Shown: one piece after another, positions 33,901 through 42,987 of the stretch
Position numbering within the stretch: the stretch's first letter is position 1
How the letters are laid out: every line of letters starts with the position of its first letter
Assembly: GCA_910578545.1 (NCBI GenBank)
Contig: CAJTPT010000001.1
Location: 62,001-126,000 of the forward strand
Direction of reading: 5' to 3'
DNA from: an uncultured Christensenella sp.
GTDB lineage: Bacteria; Bacillota; Clostridia; Christensenellales; Pumilibacteraceae
DNA length: 64,000 nucleotides
Position numbers and translations under genes: made by a program
Notes under the pieces: model-generated
Database searches by the model: none
The model's input: only the letters and a program-made list of their open reading frames with translations
Told to the model about the DNA's origin: nothing

Positions 33901-36900
33901 GGTAGTCGCAAACTGCTTACCGTTTGCAAAAGCGAATTCCTTTACAAACGAATTGGATACATAGTTGATACGCAGTCGGTAGCAAGCCGCTTCCGCAGTA
34001 TGGTTGGCGGCAGTAGCCTTGAGTACTACGTAATATGTCTTAACGTTTATATACTTAGGCATGGCCGAGGAACCGCTACCGAGCTCGGCAAGTGCCTCGT
34101 CGCTGAAATCGAACACCTCGGTATTGGACTCGTAATACAAGACCGTGACCTTCGAGCCGTCCACAGCAGTCGCTATAATCTCGGTGGGATTGCCCGATTT
34201 GTCCGTGACAGTAAGTCCGTGATACTTCTCGTCGTATCTTATATCGAAGCCCGAAATGTCGGACAGCTCGAGCTCTGCGGAGGTTACTGTATACGTACCC
34301 GCTTTATTCTTATTCGCGTCTGTCTTATTCCAATTTCCGACAAACACTACTTCGTAATAGTCGGAAAGCTTGTTGGTTCCGATTATCGGGTACTCGCCCA
34401 CGCCCGCCGTGTTGGCGTATCTGCCGCCGCCGAGATCGTTCTTATCTGTAATCGCCGCCGACGAAAGCGCGAATATATCGGCGTAAGTATTTCCGTCCGG
34501 AAGAGTTATATTTTTTGTCTTGTCGTACGTCGACTCCGGCAACGTTACTTTATACGCGCCGTTCTCGCCCTCTATTGTGAGGTCGGGCTGAGAATCCGAC
34601 GGTGTGTGGTAAACGACCGTCTGATTCTTTATATCGACGGTAAGCTTGATTTTGTTAACCGTAAGCGTACCGACAGCCGAGATAAACGTGTAGTTATCGC
34701 AGGACAGTCCGCCAGCCGTAAAGTTAACTACATACGTTGTTACCGCGCCCGTAAACCCGTCCACGGTATACGCAACGTCGCCTGAAAGATTATAAAACTT
34801 TTCGCTTATGTCGCTCGAATAGAACTTCGCGCTGTCGTTGCCGCGCAAACCGGTAACGGTGTAAATGCCGCCCTTCGCCTTGACGGTGCGAAGATCCTTT
34901 ATCGACATCTTGTAATTTTCGGTAACGGGATTGTTCTCGCCGTACTTGATGGCAAGGTCGACCTTAACGGTAAGCTCGGCTTTATCCACGTGCACGGAAA
35001 CGAGCTTGACAAGCGGATCGTGATTGCTTGCCGTGACCTTTACGTACAAGTAGTAGTCGCCCGCATTGTATACGGTAGGGCTTGCGGTAAATTCCGTCCA
35101 AGTAGTCACCGCGCTTTCCGAAACGCTTGGGGAATCGACAAAAGCATAGTGCCATTTTGCGGCGGTGTTCTTTTTGGTAGTAACCTCAAATCCTTTTTTA
35201 AGCACGTTTATATTCGCGGCCTTATATGTCGTGTCGTCGATGCCGTCGATCGTGCCGTTGTCGGTTATAGCGGCGTTGATAACGGAATACTTCCATTCGC
35301 CGCTAAACTTGATATCGAAGCCGCCGTCCTTAGCCGTCGCGGTAATCTGATAATCGCCCACCGCCGAGCTGTCGCTTGCCGTGCATGTAAAGTTAAACAC
35401 GTCGGAAGCGGTAAGTCCGCCGAGCGCGTCCGTTACGATCGGTTGACCTTTGCACGAGGTGACTGTATAAATCGGCTTATTCGCGTCGTAAAGGCTTACG
35501 GGATCGCCGTACTCGGATTTAGCGTTATCCGCATTTAGCGTAACGGTCAGCGTGCGCTTAATAACGGTAAACGAACCTTCCTTAAACGTGACGTCGTAGT
35601 TGGTTGCGTGAACACCCGCGTCCGCCTTCCAGCTTACGACCACGCGGTAGGTGCCGACAATCGCCGACCTATCCATCTCGTCGCCCGATGCGTTTAGAAT
35701 TTTTACCTGAACAAAGTCCGCCGCGCCGTCGCCGTTGAATATTTCGCGTGCGTCGGTCGATACGGTAAACCTCTTTTCGCCGTCGGTAATCTCGTCGCGG
35801 TAAAAATGGTTTGCAACGTCATCGCCCGTTAGCGTAACCGCCTTTGCGGTTATGTGAAGCGTTTCGGTAAGCGCCGCGTCGGGAAGCGTAAAGTTGTTAA
35901 CCACGCCTTCCGCGGTAATATCCTTGACCGCAACGGCATAATCGCCGAAGTTTACCGGATCGGCGGAGCCGTCCGACTGCTTTACAACGAGCGTAAGTCC
36001 CACCGTGTAGTCGGTCGTATCGGTCGACGATTTTTTAACGACGGTGCTTATCGTGGCGGTCGCCATGTGGCTTTCCGAATCATACTCTGCCGAAAGAGAT
36101 GAAGAATCCCACTTTACCGATATCGGACGCGGCAATACCTCAAACTCGACCGCTACATTTTTGGATTGATAGGTTTCGCCGTTGCCGAAAGCAAGCGTAC
36201 CCCTAAGCGTATATTTGCCTGCGACCCACGGCAAGCCGTTTACAAGCTCGGTAACAACCGCGCCGCCCGCGTTCACAAACGTTATTCCCGTTAGCTTGGC
36301 GGCGTTTGCGCCCGTCGCGTCGTTCACCCCCGTACCCGTCAAGTATACGGTGGCGGTGGCGGCAAGCGGCAAATCGGCTTGGTCGTCAAAGGAAACCGTG
36401 CCGACTACGCCGTCCACAATTCCGTTATCGCCGAAAGTGTAATCCTTAACGGCGACTTCCACGTCGATTTGCGAGCTTGTTATTGCGTAATACAGTCTGA
36501 TGGCAACCTTGCCCGCGCCGTAATAGTAATTCGCATAAACGTTGTCTACGTAAACGAGCCCGTTGTTTGCCGAACCGGTATCGACGGTGTTTTCCACCCA
36601 AACGTAGTTGAGCGCATTGGTAACGCTAAGCGTAAGCTCGGCAAAGTAAATGCCGCGCACGCCGCTTGCGCCCGTACCGCCAAGCCATGTGTCGGACGTA
36701 GCGACAGAATCGGTCTGGTTGCCGTACTTTACTGTGTAGTTAACGCCGCCTACGGCACTGCCGAACGGAATGGGCGTTACGTTTTTATCCCACTCCTGCG
36801 CGCGGGTCGAATGAATGTCGGGCGCGGTAAGCTGTTTTCTGTTTACGGTAAACGTATCTGCCGCGGTGTAGGTGTATGCCGAAGCGCGATCGAATTTCTC

Positions 36901-39900
36901 TTTTTCGTCCTCGTCGAAGCAGTAGTTTTGATACGCGTCGAGCGAAACGGTAAAGGTGTACTCGCCCGCACGTGTGTACGAGAAGGTACCCGTCTTAACG
37001 TTGAACGCGCCGTCTGTAATGTTCTCTTCGGTCGCGGCGGTCGTCGGCACAAACCAACCGCTCGGAACTTTGCCGCTTGCCGTTACGGACACGATATTTT
37101 CGTAATCCGCCCACGCATAGCCGGACGCCGTCACTGCCTTGGTTCCGCTCGTGCCGTTAAATGCGTTGTCCGCGCCCGTCGGAAGCACGGGTTTAATGAG
37201 AAGCTTTTTGGTGATCACAAAGTCCGCCTCGTAATCGTCGTTACTCGTCGAAACCTTGTAGTTGCCGCTTTGCGCGCCGTTAACGGATTTGGCGTACGCA
37301 ACGTACTTGCCCGCATTAAGCGCGGTGACTTTGGTATTGTCTTTTGTAAACCCGATTTCCACCGAAACGGCGTCACTGCCCTTTTTGTTGGTTATATTAA
37401 CGGTCGGGCTTTGCGCCGTGCCGTTGTATTCGGTTTTAAGAGTCGTATTAACCCAGGCGAGCTCGACCTCTAACTGCGTAACTGTAAAGTCTATTTCGTA
37501 CGCATTGACGGTCGAGTCGGACGGAAGCGCGGTGGTTGTTACGCCCTCGACCCAATCGTAGTTGTCCTTGGGATAAATATAAACCTTGTACGCCGTAACC
37601 GCATCGCCTAAGTACAAAACATTTTTCAGCGTGGCGGTCGCGCCGTTGCCGTACACCGCGATATTTACTTTATCGACGCCGCCGACTTTGAATTCCGTTG
37701 CCCAGTCGACGATAAAGTCGCCTATCGCAAACACGTTGCCCGTGTACTCGGTCGAAACGGCGGAGCCGGTAAACGGCGCTACGAGTACGGGTGCGTTTAA
37801 GCCCGCCGCCACGATATGGAACGGAAAGTCCGACGGGACGGGAAGCTTGTAGTTGGCTTTATCTATGCTTGCGCCGCCCGCAGTCACCGAATAGTCAGTG
37901 ACCTTTATGTAATAGTCGCCTACTTCGGTAACGTCCGTCGCCGCGATTTCGGAAGTCAACGCACTGTCCGTGTAAATCTTGACTGTCGCCGTTACTGTGT
38001 GACCTGCTATACCGATAAGCGAAAGAACGGGGGTATGCGCACCGCCGTCGTAATTGTACGCCCATTCGTTGCCGTCGCCGTCCTTGTCGCCGTTTACGGT
38101 AAGCTCTTTTTTATTGATAGTGTACAGGTCGGACACAGCGTCGCCTACAGTACCGTCCGTCCATTCGTAATCGGGGGTCGTCGACTTAAACGCGATCGTT
38201 ACCTTATAGCTACCCGCTTCCGTAACCGAAATCACGCCGTCGGTGCGTGTGACGGTGGACGAAATATCCGCGCCGCTTAGCTGATAGCCGTTGTTGTTAT
38301 CGGTGCGCTTTGCCTCGGTCGTAACGGTAAACATGCCGTCAAACGTATCGCCGTTAACAAGCGACGAAGCAATGTCGCCGTAACCGACTATGGTTATATC
38401 GTGCGCCTCGCCGTCATAGTCGCCCGACACACCCGTAAACGCGGGTGCGGTAAGCTTCCTTCTGCCGACGTCAAACGCCGCGCCCGCAGTCGGCAGGTTG
38501 TAGTCGCCCGCTTTGTCGCCGTTAGCCGTGTCTACCGAGGTCGTATACTCAACGTAGTACTTGCCCGCCGCCCAAGTGTTCATTGGCGAAGTCGTAAGAT
38601 CGATGGCGGCGCCCGTCTTGCCGCCCGCGCTTGTCGCGTGATAGTATACGGGCGTGCCGACTACCGCGTAAAAGTTGTTTTTGGCGGAAGTAAACGCGCC
38701 GCCCGCCGTGTCCCGATATCCGAACACGGGATTGAGATTTACCGAAGCATCGCCGTAGGTAAAGCCTTTTACGCTAACGGTAAAATCGAGGTCGCGTTTG
38801 GATATTGTAAACTTGGCGTTGGTCGTGGTCTTGTCGCCGGCGACGGTAGTGACGCCGCTCGCCCACTTATAGTTGGCGTTGGTCAGCTTGATAGTAATAT
38901 CGTACGTGCCTGCGTGGGTAAAAGGCGCATTGGTCGCCGTAACCGTCATGACGTCGGCAACCTTGTGCTCGTACGCGAACGAGGTTGTATTTATAATGTC
39001 GTTTACACTGTACGACGTGCCGCGCGTGTAAATTGCGTTATTGACGATAGAAAGAGTGAGCGGCTTAGCCGTGATCTCAACTACGTGCGCGTTCCAGCGG
39101 AAAGCCGTCGACTGCGCGTACGCGTCGGTTTCCTTGGTGATTACCGCCACGTAATACTCGCCCACGTCTTTGGGCAGGGTCGACGCAAGCGAAGCGATCT
39201 CGGCATAGGACTTGCCTATTATATCGTCGTACGTTCTGCCGTCAAAGCCGTAGTAATACAGCACATACGGCACGCCGAGCTCGCCGCTGCCAAGACCGTC
39301 CTGACCGTCTTGATTTTTAATGGTGTACCGTCTGCCGCCCAGCGTGCCTATAACGGTAGGCGCGGCGGGTGTGCCGCCGTACACCCATTCGTCGGCGCCG
39401 CTTGCGTACTCGAGCGACAAATCGAACTCGCCCTTGTTAATAACAAAGTGATAGGTAACGGTATACTGTCCGCTCTTTTCTATATTGGATTCGCCGATAA
39501 CGTCCTTAAATCTGTAAACGCCTTTGTCGCCGTCCGTGATAACGGCGTTAACGTAGTACTCGCCGCCCGCATTAAAAGCCAGCTCATAATCGCCGTTTTG
39601 ATTTTTGGATATATCGACGTGCGCCGCCGTCGCGCTGTCCGCCGCCGACACATTTATATAATCCATATACTTCTTCTCGCCGGAAATTGTGATAACGCAA
39701 TTTTCGTCGTAGTCCTTTACAAACTCGGACGGGTACGGATAGTCTATAGGCGCCTGCACGGGAATAAAGTCAACGTCCGTATTAAGCTCGGTTCCAAAAT
39801 AGTTCACTGTGATTTCCGCATAAACTGCGCCCTTGGGTACCGTGTTGTCCGCCGACGGTAAAGGTGTTAAGCCCTCGTCGCAATAAACGATTTTCTTGTA

Positions 39901-41433
39901 GATAGGTAATTCCTGATCATACGAAATATCGCTCAAATAATAGTTGGCTCTTGTGGTTCCCGTGTAGCGCGCTTCAAAGTAAAATCCAGTATAATCGAAA
40001 TCATACGTCAACGTTTGCGTAGCGGGTTGCATGGGTTTGTTAATCGGATTTACTTTGGCAGGCTTTTTATAAACGATGTTTTCAATCAAAACATCGCGCG
40101 AAATGGTTCTGCCTTGAGCGGTTATATACGATACTGTAATTTCCTTGGAATATTCCCAATCTTCCTCATCCTGTTCCTTATGATTAACGAATTCCCCGGA
40201 AGCGGGCGTGAGCGTACCAGAAAATGTTACGTCGCTTAGTACGCCTTCCTCCGAGCCGTCGTTGTAAACGGGAACGACGGTTATGTTCGATTTGATAGCG
40301 TCTATCGAGGTATACGAGTAAACAGTTGAAGTCGCCTTATAGATCGGCTTTATATCCGCAACAATCTTGTTTTCAAACGGCAGAGTTATGCTGTCGGTAA
40401 ACGAGGTACCCGACGCAAGCGTAATCGTAAGCGTTATGTTATTGTTGCCCGCCGCAGTCGAGCCGCTCACGTTTGCCGTTACGTTTTTGAACGAGCTATT
40501 GCCGAGCACGACGTTAACGTTGTTGCCTAAAACGGTAAAATTCGCCTTTTCGGACGAGTTGTCGTAAAACACGTACACGTCGAGCGATGAGAATACCGAC
40601 GGCTTGGCGGAATCGAAGAACGGCATGCCGTTTACGAACGCGCTAAACTCGCCGTTTTTGTAGTAACCGCTTTCGTATGTCAACGACGGCGATACCGTAA
40701 CGGCAATGCCAGTGATAGAACTCTGCTTTACGCTCGCAAACGTAACGGTGACAGGCGCACCCGAGTACACGCCGTCCGCAAAGTCGAGCGTGGCGCTTCC
40801 GTTACTTCCCGCGTTAAGCGTAAGAGCGGATACCGAGTACAGCTCGCGGTTGACTGTAATCTCTTTGCCTTCGACCGTACCCTTCACGTTGATTTCGTTT
40901 TTGATACTCGCCGCGGTGTTATCGGCGGAAACGGAAGCCGCGCCCGTTGCCGTAACGTCGGTGAATACGGGAAGATTGTCTTCTATCGTTATTTCCGTTT
41001 GTGCGGTAAGCGTTTTGTTGCCGCTCGGCACGTTTACTGTTACGGAAAGCGTTTGGGGGTTGGTCGCAAAATCGAGCTTTTCGATTTCGCCCAAGCCGCC
41101 CGCGGTCACGTAAAACTCGTCGGGCGAAAGCACGTAGCTTTTGCCGTTGTAAACGCCCGTCACCTTTAGGTTTTCCTTTATGCCGTAGCCGGTGGAAAAC
41201 CCGTTGTAAAACACCACGTCCGACGCAAAAAGCTCGACGCTTATATCCGAGTAATTGCGGTACGGTGCGGAAGCCGCCGCGCTGTTGCTTCCCGCAACGG
41301 GCGGCGCGACGTATCCGTCGTTATTCGTAGCGCCGCCGAACAGCCCGAGCGCGACAAACGACAGGCAACACAAAACAGTGCAGGCGATAATGCTAAGCAC
41401 GCGTTTTACCGAGGTTGCTTTGTATATACTCAT
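27928..41433 (-). CDS. Giant MBG-repeat surface protein, 4501 residues
   Basis: The protein starts with a signal peptide (MSIYKATSVKRVLSIIACTVLCCLSFVALGLF). It then has about 4350 residues of tandem beta-sandwich repeats of the MBG type, each with phrases such as AGKYTVTI, YDGEAH, ITKRxLT and NYxWxDG. It ends with a membrane helix (VFAAIISVLVALAVVGGALIAVQFLMV), a KRRRR stop-transfer and an acidic cytoplasmic tail. There is no LPXTG signal, so it is anchored by the helix. Such repeats build long stalks in adhesins. ATG 41433 is chosen over an upstream in-frame Met because AGGAG precedes it and the signal peptide follows. The gene spans a fifth of the window and is coupled to the 517-residue membrane protein. 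Confidence 0.9.
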   Translation of the reverse strand: MSIYKATSVKRVLSIIACTVLCCLSFVALGLFGGATNNDGYVAPPVAGSNSAAASAPYRNYSDISVELFASDVVFYNGFSTGYGIKENLKVTGVYNGKSYVLSPDEFYVTAGGLGEIEKLDFATNPQTLSVTVNVPSGNKTLTAQTEITIEDNLPVFTDVTATGAASVSADNTAASIKNEINVKGTVEGKEITVNRELYSVSALTLNAGSNGSATLDFADGVYSGAPVTVTFASVKQSSITGIAVTVSPSLTYESGYYKNGEFSAFVNGMPFFDSAKPSVFSSLDVYVFYDNSSEKANFTVLGNNVNVVLGNSSFKNVTANVSGSTAAGNNNITLTITLASGTSFTDSITLPFENKIVADIKPIYKATSTVYSYTSIDAIKSNITVVPVYNDGSEEGVLSDVTFSGTLTPASGEFVNHKEQDEEDWEYSKEITVSYITAQGRTISRDVLIENIVYKKPAKVNPINKPMQPATQTLTYDFDYTGFYFEARYTGTTRANYYLSDISYDQELPIYKKIVYCDEGLTPLPSADNTVPKGAVYAEITVNYFGTELNTDVDFIPVQAPIDYPYPSEFVKDYDENCVITISGEKKYMDYINVSAADSATAAHVDISKNQNGDYELAFNAGGEYYVNAVITDGDKGVYRFKDVIGESNIEKSGQYTVTYHFVINKGEFDLSLEYASGADEWVYGGTPAAPTVIGTLGGRRYTIKNQDGQDGLGSGELGVPYVLYYYGFDGRTYDDIIGKSYAEIASLASTLPKDVGEYYVAVITKETDAYAQSTAFRWNAHVVEITAKPLTLSIVNNAIYTRGTSYSVNDIINTTSFAYEHKVADVMTVTATNAPFTHAGTYDITIKLTNANYKWASGVTTVAGDKTTTNAKFTISKRDLDFTVSVKGFTYGDASVNLNPVFGYRDTAGGAFTSAKNNFYAVVGTPVYYHATSAGGKTGAAIDLTTSPMNTWAAGKYYVEYTTSVDTANGDKAGDYNLPTAGAAFDVGRRKLTAPAFTGVSGDYDGEAHDITIVGYGDIASSLVNGDTFDGMFTVTTEAKRTDNNNGYQLSGADISSTVTRTDGVISVTEAGSYKVTIAFKSTTPDYEWTDGTVGDAVSDLYTINKKELTVNGDKDGDGNEWAYNYDGGAHTPVLSLIGIAGHTVTATVKIYTDSALTSEIAATDVTEVGDYYIKVTDYSVTAGGASIDKANYKLPVPSDFPFHIVAAGLNAPVLVAPFTGSAVSTEYTGNVFAIGDFIVDWATEFKVGGVDKVNIAVYGNGATATLKNVLYLGDAVTAYKVYIYPKDNYDWVEGVTTTALPSDSTVNAYEIDFTVTQLEVELAWVNTTLKTEYNGTAQSPTVNITNKKGSDAVSVEIGFTKDNTKVTALNAGKYVAYAKSVNGAQSGNYKVSTSNDDYEADFVITKKLLIKPVLPTGADNAFNGTSGTKAVTASGYAWADYENIVSVTASGKVPSGWFVPTTAATEENITDGAFNVKTGTFSYTRAGEYTFTVSLDAYQNYCFDEDEKEKFDRASAYTYTAADTFTVNRKQLTAPDIHSTRAQEWDKNVTPIPFGSAVGGVNYTVKYGNQTDSVATSDTWLGGTGASGVRGIYFAELTLSVTNALNYVWVENTVDTGSANNGLVYVDNVYANYYYGAGKVAIRLYYAITSSQIDVEVAVKDYTFGDNGIVDGVVGTVSFDDQADLPLAATATVYLTGTGVNDATGANAAKLTGITFVNAGGAVVTELVNGLPWVAGKYTLRGTLAFGNGETYQSKNVAVEFEVLPRPISVKWDSSSLSAEYDSESHMATATISTVVKKSSTDTTDYTVGLTLVVKQSDGSADPVNFGDYAVAVKDITAEGVVNNFTLPDAALTETLHITAKAVTLTGDDVANHFYRDEITDGEKRFTVSTDAREIFNGDGAADFVQVKILNASGDEMDRSAIVGTYRVVVSWKADAGVHATNYDVTFKEGSFTVIKRTLTVTLNADNAKSEYGDPVSLYDANKPIYTVTSCKGQPIVTDALGGLTASDVFNFTCTASDSSAVGDYQITATAKDGGFDIKFSGEWKYSVINAAITDNGTIDGIDDTTYKAANINVLKKGFEVTTKKNTAAKWHYAFVDSPSVSESAVTTWTEFTASPTVYNAGDYYLYVKVTASNHDPLVKLVSVHVDKAELTVKVDLAIKYGENNPVTENYKMSIKDLRTVKAKGGIYTVTGLRGNDSAKFYSSDISEKFYNLSGDVAYTVDGFTGAVTTYVVNFTAGGLSCDNYTFISAVGTLTVNKIKLTVDIKNQTVVYHTPSDSQPDLTIEGENGAYKVTLPESTYDKTKNITLPDGNTYADIFALSSAAITDKNDLGGGRYANTAGVGEYPIIGTNKLSDYYEVVFVGNWNKTDANKNKAGTYTVTSAELELSDISGFDIRYDEKYHGLTVTDKSGNPTEIIATAVDGSKVTVLYYESNTEVFDFSDEALAELGSGSSAMPKYINVKTYYVVLKATAANHTAEAACYRLRINYVSNSFVKEFAFANGKQFATTVAAIADGDAAWVYGLFGTNSADGYNKDGDQAITEPQAEFTRLSDGSVNVLTVRLSYSATINGTYTNVLTRTTAGLVFEDGFNGGAFKAGYYRLSVTMPQDNNYDALSKTWAFKVAKRNLTVTASDVTVMFGDKVADGALVGKYDGLVLNSTAAGATVDTITDAIGDTLNITTDYVAGKEVGTYTVFVMGGQSVNYTVAYVNATLTVTPREVTVTIDDKENTYNLQNGETPQVLTFRIVGSTLFYDVEIPSLGIYNNVNQPIIKLFTDALTNSDSFVKTNDVIYNDGVIGGYSIYAKYASDFAKKNYIIKFASCAMNDTRDGAILQSGANNAGKYTIKQATFSIEDIGVFHMVGETEVESRYYSGAPNYYKAQFTDNPNIEISFTYSLRGDSANRFGSEGVVNIGRYTAYAFTENHNYTAGAMSFNFEIYRTTLTLTADNTTIEYGTTLPATYTADRFGGFSYTSSSVVSENGESETLTPETLAKYIQDNPVTFTSTNYTAKTAAGTSTTTIIPVCNETTNVRINAVAATLTVVRRNVTVTIVGYDAANSGDDTAHNAEAWCYYRGVQSDTQTRLNEQLANNLGKFIKVDGAATFGASGDGLADLGVKLSLPVNAVSVTSSGYGMTVYSDAANYRINFITSKTADGVKQNRIEYSAPDAPVFMIKKAPLTLYANVKSGNNAAAYTVVYGSAVALEYENGGTLSYAVDGMKNGELFAEILGNNKLAYTVMCGVKAYAAWDSTTQETYVVSIAVTPLSGSGAVEFENYEITAYKTATLNISKLAIEASTVNQVFEKAADGYHDGIYGKSHEAVITFGAVGGSSTNSQNINVNYRPSGFTLSYNTNRLGSYQVAGAAPTVVGDYKVTVALAANGNYTFAGGLSATLPFSVTKRILSDADLVWARTQIAADTESSFENTIQNYVNDIMVINSFMFTAQYGGGGRPVDKDATSATEYYTFGENGGLTVYFGAEYGTYVINFKLKDSATSNYEFESKNGSAVISSFIVSGENVVMTVKMADFIYRDTPSDPVVFVGENKIDNNQLVFTYGKVTDISNISNFINKGDDFGGFDYAELSGLKYDTLKALSSFDAGYYVLYAFHPASSQSKYFVFQVKQKAAVAPTIVGEQPSVYNGQSQQLVFEYDLSIVRASYDGSSVQNANGSTFFATYADDYTISFRLVDPANYKWADTVGGVADGVWTHTWTIGKDTAEIDYANPYISMPTVVTLTYGQEFSRATATVKAGYEGNVTYYYMVKSTSDTPSVNDSSWVRAIPSDADEYWLKAVVSDGNANFTDKATVSSLVINKKEVTATAYYTLVYGDEWTVDKFKYVVDGLLYGNKETEIPNKLKAVPLDDYGKLVVGGEYYISLDHDDDGVVLGLDAGNNYVIKAVAGPLTIVKRDVTVTIGSLSGYYTVTPDVTGVGYTVSNLGVGDDKSVLGIVFTTDATGDSGVNGQYWITAASYKNSNYNVVQFNRGVYTVKQLTISVALTEQTGLTYGDSGIVGATMGVITCDVDGVDIDKVRKDLKLSFTYTGRSFGGVDYVGNTAPTAAGNYVATLVGVNDNYTLVGSAFVEFTIAKKAIDVTKLSIANQPYTGKPLTPVVKDNVYGSGIYTVAAATFTDAGSNDVWLTLVDSDNYRWSATDATSFSLTFIIDKIADALEGALSIRGWQYGDYDAGVNSPSAVVKSGERITYQYSADGVSYTSAVPENGNAGTYYVRVFVEESKNYIEFVSAPVAFDITRRVVVSPSLTIITAGNGKNDVYTGSDLASAIIGFNPQLMQIVYDGSIQSLGENVTVFAHDADVYRISVSLFNARNYCWSAGDTDDDGTLVLEWTVARKKVAKPTHDSSTKIVNGNTIVYLPIGFDSSIMAIENNAYSYGGNFVAKITLKDTKNYEWADGGDQPFTIKWSIVGADSVFAAIISVLVALAVVGGALIAVQFLMVKRRRRVTEDAMRDIEMGENQAAAQAEPTSGEAQTEQAESEKADEANNEGNEGGSE

Positions 41434-41543
41434 AGACTCTCCTCTTTCGAGCCCGACCGACAACATAATATCGGCTTTCCGTTCAACAAAACGAATCTAC
41501 GTCGGGTTCGAATTTTGTTCACAGGTATTAATTTTTTTATAGT

Positions 41544-41575
41544 TCAAAAAACGCCCAAACCTGTTTGGGTGTTTT
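41544..41575 (-). terminator. Terminator after the 75-residue coiled-coil gene
   Basis: A 9-bp stem (41551-41559 with 41564-41572), followed in the reverse direction by a run of T (complement of 41544-41550). Confidence 0.75.
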
Positions 41576-41801
41576 ATTTAAGCTTTTCCAATTCTTCTTT
41601 GAGTTTTCTTAGGTTTTCGCGTTCTACCTCTATAAGCCGAGAGTACGTGCGAAAATATTCCGCATCGGCTTTTGTCGGAACGGTGTTGTTGAGGTAAGCC
41701 TCTAATATTGCCGATTGCGAACGGGTCCTCTTTTTTTCAAGAGCGTCGATTTCTTCCTCGCTTGCCGCAATCGCCTTTTTAAGAACACTTTTTTTAGACA
41801 T
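41574..41801 (-). CDS. Small coiled-coil protein, 75 residues, unknown
   Basis: The product (MSKKSVLKKAIAASEEEIDALEKKRTRS to ENLRKLKEELEKLK) is almost entirely charged helix with heptad-like Leu spacing, probably a dimeric coiled coil. GGAG precedes the ATG at 41801; the longer frame upstream has no ribosome site. No domain is recognised. It lies between the giant surface protein and the metal exporter on the same strand and has its own terminator, so it is not obviously part of either unit. Confidence 0.65.
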   Translation of the reverse strand: MSKKSVLKKAIAASEEEIDALEKKRTRSQSAILEAYLNNTVPTKADAEYFRTYSRLIEVERENLRKLKEELEKLK

Positions 41802-41970
41802 TTTTTCTCCCCACGCAAAGCTATATGCTTGCGCCAAAAAAACTCTCATCAATGTTCCCTTACTTTTCTTATTATATATTATGAAATACTATTTAAATTT
41901 TTGCAAGCGTTTTAAGGTGCAATTTTTGCAGAATATCTATCAATTTTTACAATTTACACCATATTTCGCC

Positions 41971-42987
41971 TTACAGTCCCATTGCGCTAAGCGGAAAAAG
42001 ATTTACTATCAGCCCCAGCGCGACGGACAGCACGTACATTAAGACGATAATAAGAGCCGTATTCTTTATCGGTCTGTTCTGCTTGGCGAGAACGGCGTAG
42101 CCTATGCCTGCGCCCACGCACAAGCCGGCTACGGCGCCGCCCAGGTTAAGCCCGCCCACGACGTAAAGCTCGGTTATTACGACGGACGCCGCGCAGTTGG
42201 GTATTAGTCCGACCAATCCCGCAAGCATGGGCTGAAGATATCCCGTCGACCCGATAAAATCGGCAAGCGCCTTTTCGCCAACGTAATACACGGTTATCCC
42301 GAACAAAACGTTGACTATAAAAATAAACAGAACGACCGTGGCGGTGTGAAGAAGCGGGTGCTTAAAATACAGGTCGAATACCCGTTTCGCCTTTTGCCTT
42401 TTAGTTGCGGAACTGCCGTCGTACTCGTTTTCGCCGTCCAATGCGTGCGAGTGGCAGCCGTGAATATGAACGCGCACACCATTATCGTCTTGTTCGTGTT
42501 CATGGTCGTGAGCATGCTCGCGCTCGTGTTCGTCGGCGTGAGTATGCTCGTAGGCGCAAGCTTGCTCGGCGGCGTTATCGGCTGTCCCGTGTTTTTCGGC
42601 AAGCTTTTGCACGGCAAACGCCGAATACCCGACTATAATTGCGAATACGATTTTGATTATCAAAACGGGCAGTATTTTGGTTACGCCCTCGTAGCTTGAC
42701 AGCATGATGGGAATAGCCTCGTCGCTCGTTACTATGTACACGGCAAGAAGGGTGCCGAGCGCGATTTTGCGCTTGCTGTACAGCTCTGTCGCAACTACGG
42801 AAAAACCGCACTGCGGAACAACGCCCACAGCCGTACCGACAAGCGGCGCCCACCCGCCGTTTAACAACTTGTGCGCTTTAAGCCCGTTTGACTTGTACTC
42901 TATAATCTCGATTATAAAGTTCATAAACAAAAGGAAAGGCAGTATCTTGAGGGTATCTATAAGCGCGTCAAGAAAAACGTCACCCAT
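41971..42987 (-). CDS. Putative ten-helix heavy-metal (manganese/arsenic-type) exporter
   Basis: From ATG 42987 the protein has 338 residues. Two homologous membrane halves share the signature GxVxPxCGFS/PNCAASVVxTELY: VGVVPQCGFSVVATELYSKRKIALGTLLAVY in the first and VGLIPNCAASVVITELYVVGGLNLGGAVAGL in the second. Between them is a cytoplasmic loop very rich in His, Asp and Glu (HTHADEHEREHAHDHEHEQDD). The family is annotated as a putative manganese transporter or 10-TM heavy-metal exporter, and the His loop fits metal binding. The start overlaps the end of the ATPase gene by 8 nt, and GGGGG just upstream is the ribosome site, so the two are translationally coupled. Confidence 0.85.
   Translation of the reverse strand: MGDVFLDALIDTLKILPFLLFMNFIIEIIEYKSNGLKAHKLLNGGWAPLVGTAVGVVPQCGFSVVATELYSKRKIALGTLLAVYIVTSDEAIPIMLSSYEGVTKILPVLIIKIVFAIIVGYSAFAVQKLAEKHGTADNAAEQACAYEHTHADEHEREHAHDHEHEQDDNGVRVHIHGCHSHALDGENEYDGSSATKRQKAKRVFDLYFKHPLLHTATVVLFIFIVNVLFGITVYYVGEKALADFIGSTGYLQPMLAGLVGLIPNCAASVVITELYVVGGLNLGGAVAGLCVGAGIGYAVLAKQNRPIKNTALIIVLMYVLSVALGLIVNLFPLSAMGL

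Noticed and set aside
38401..39861. Long plus-strand open frame (486 codons) within the giant surface protein gene, and several like it
   Set aside because: These are antisense shadows of the GC-biased MBG repeats. Their composition is Arg/Val-rich without domains or ribosome sites.
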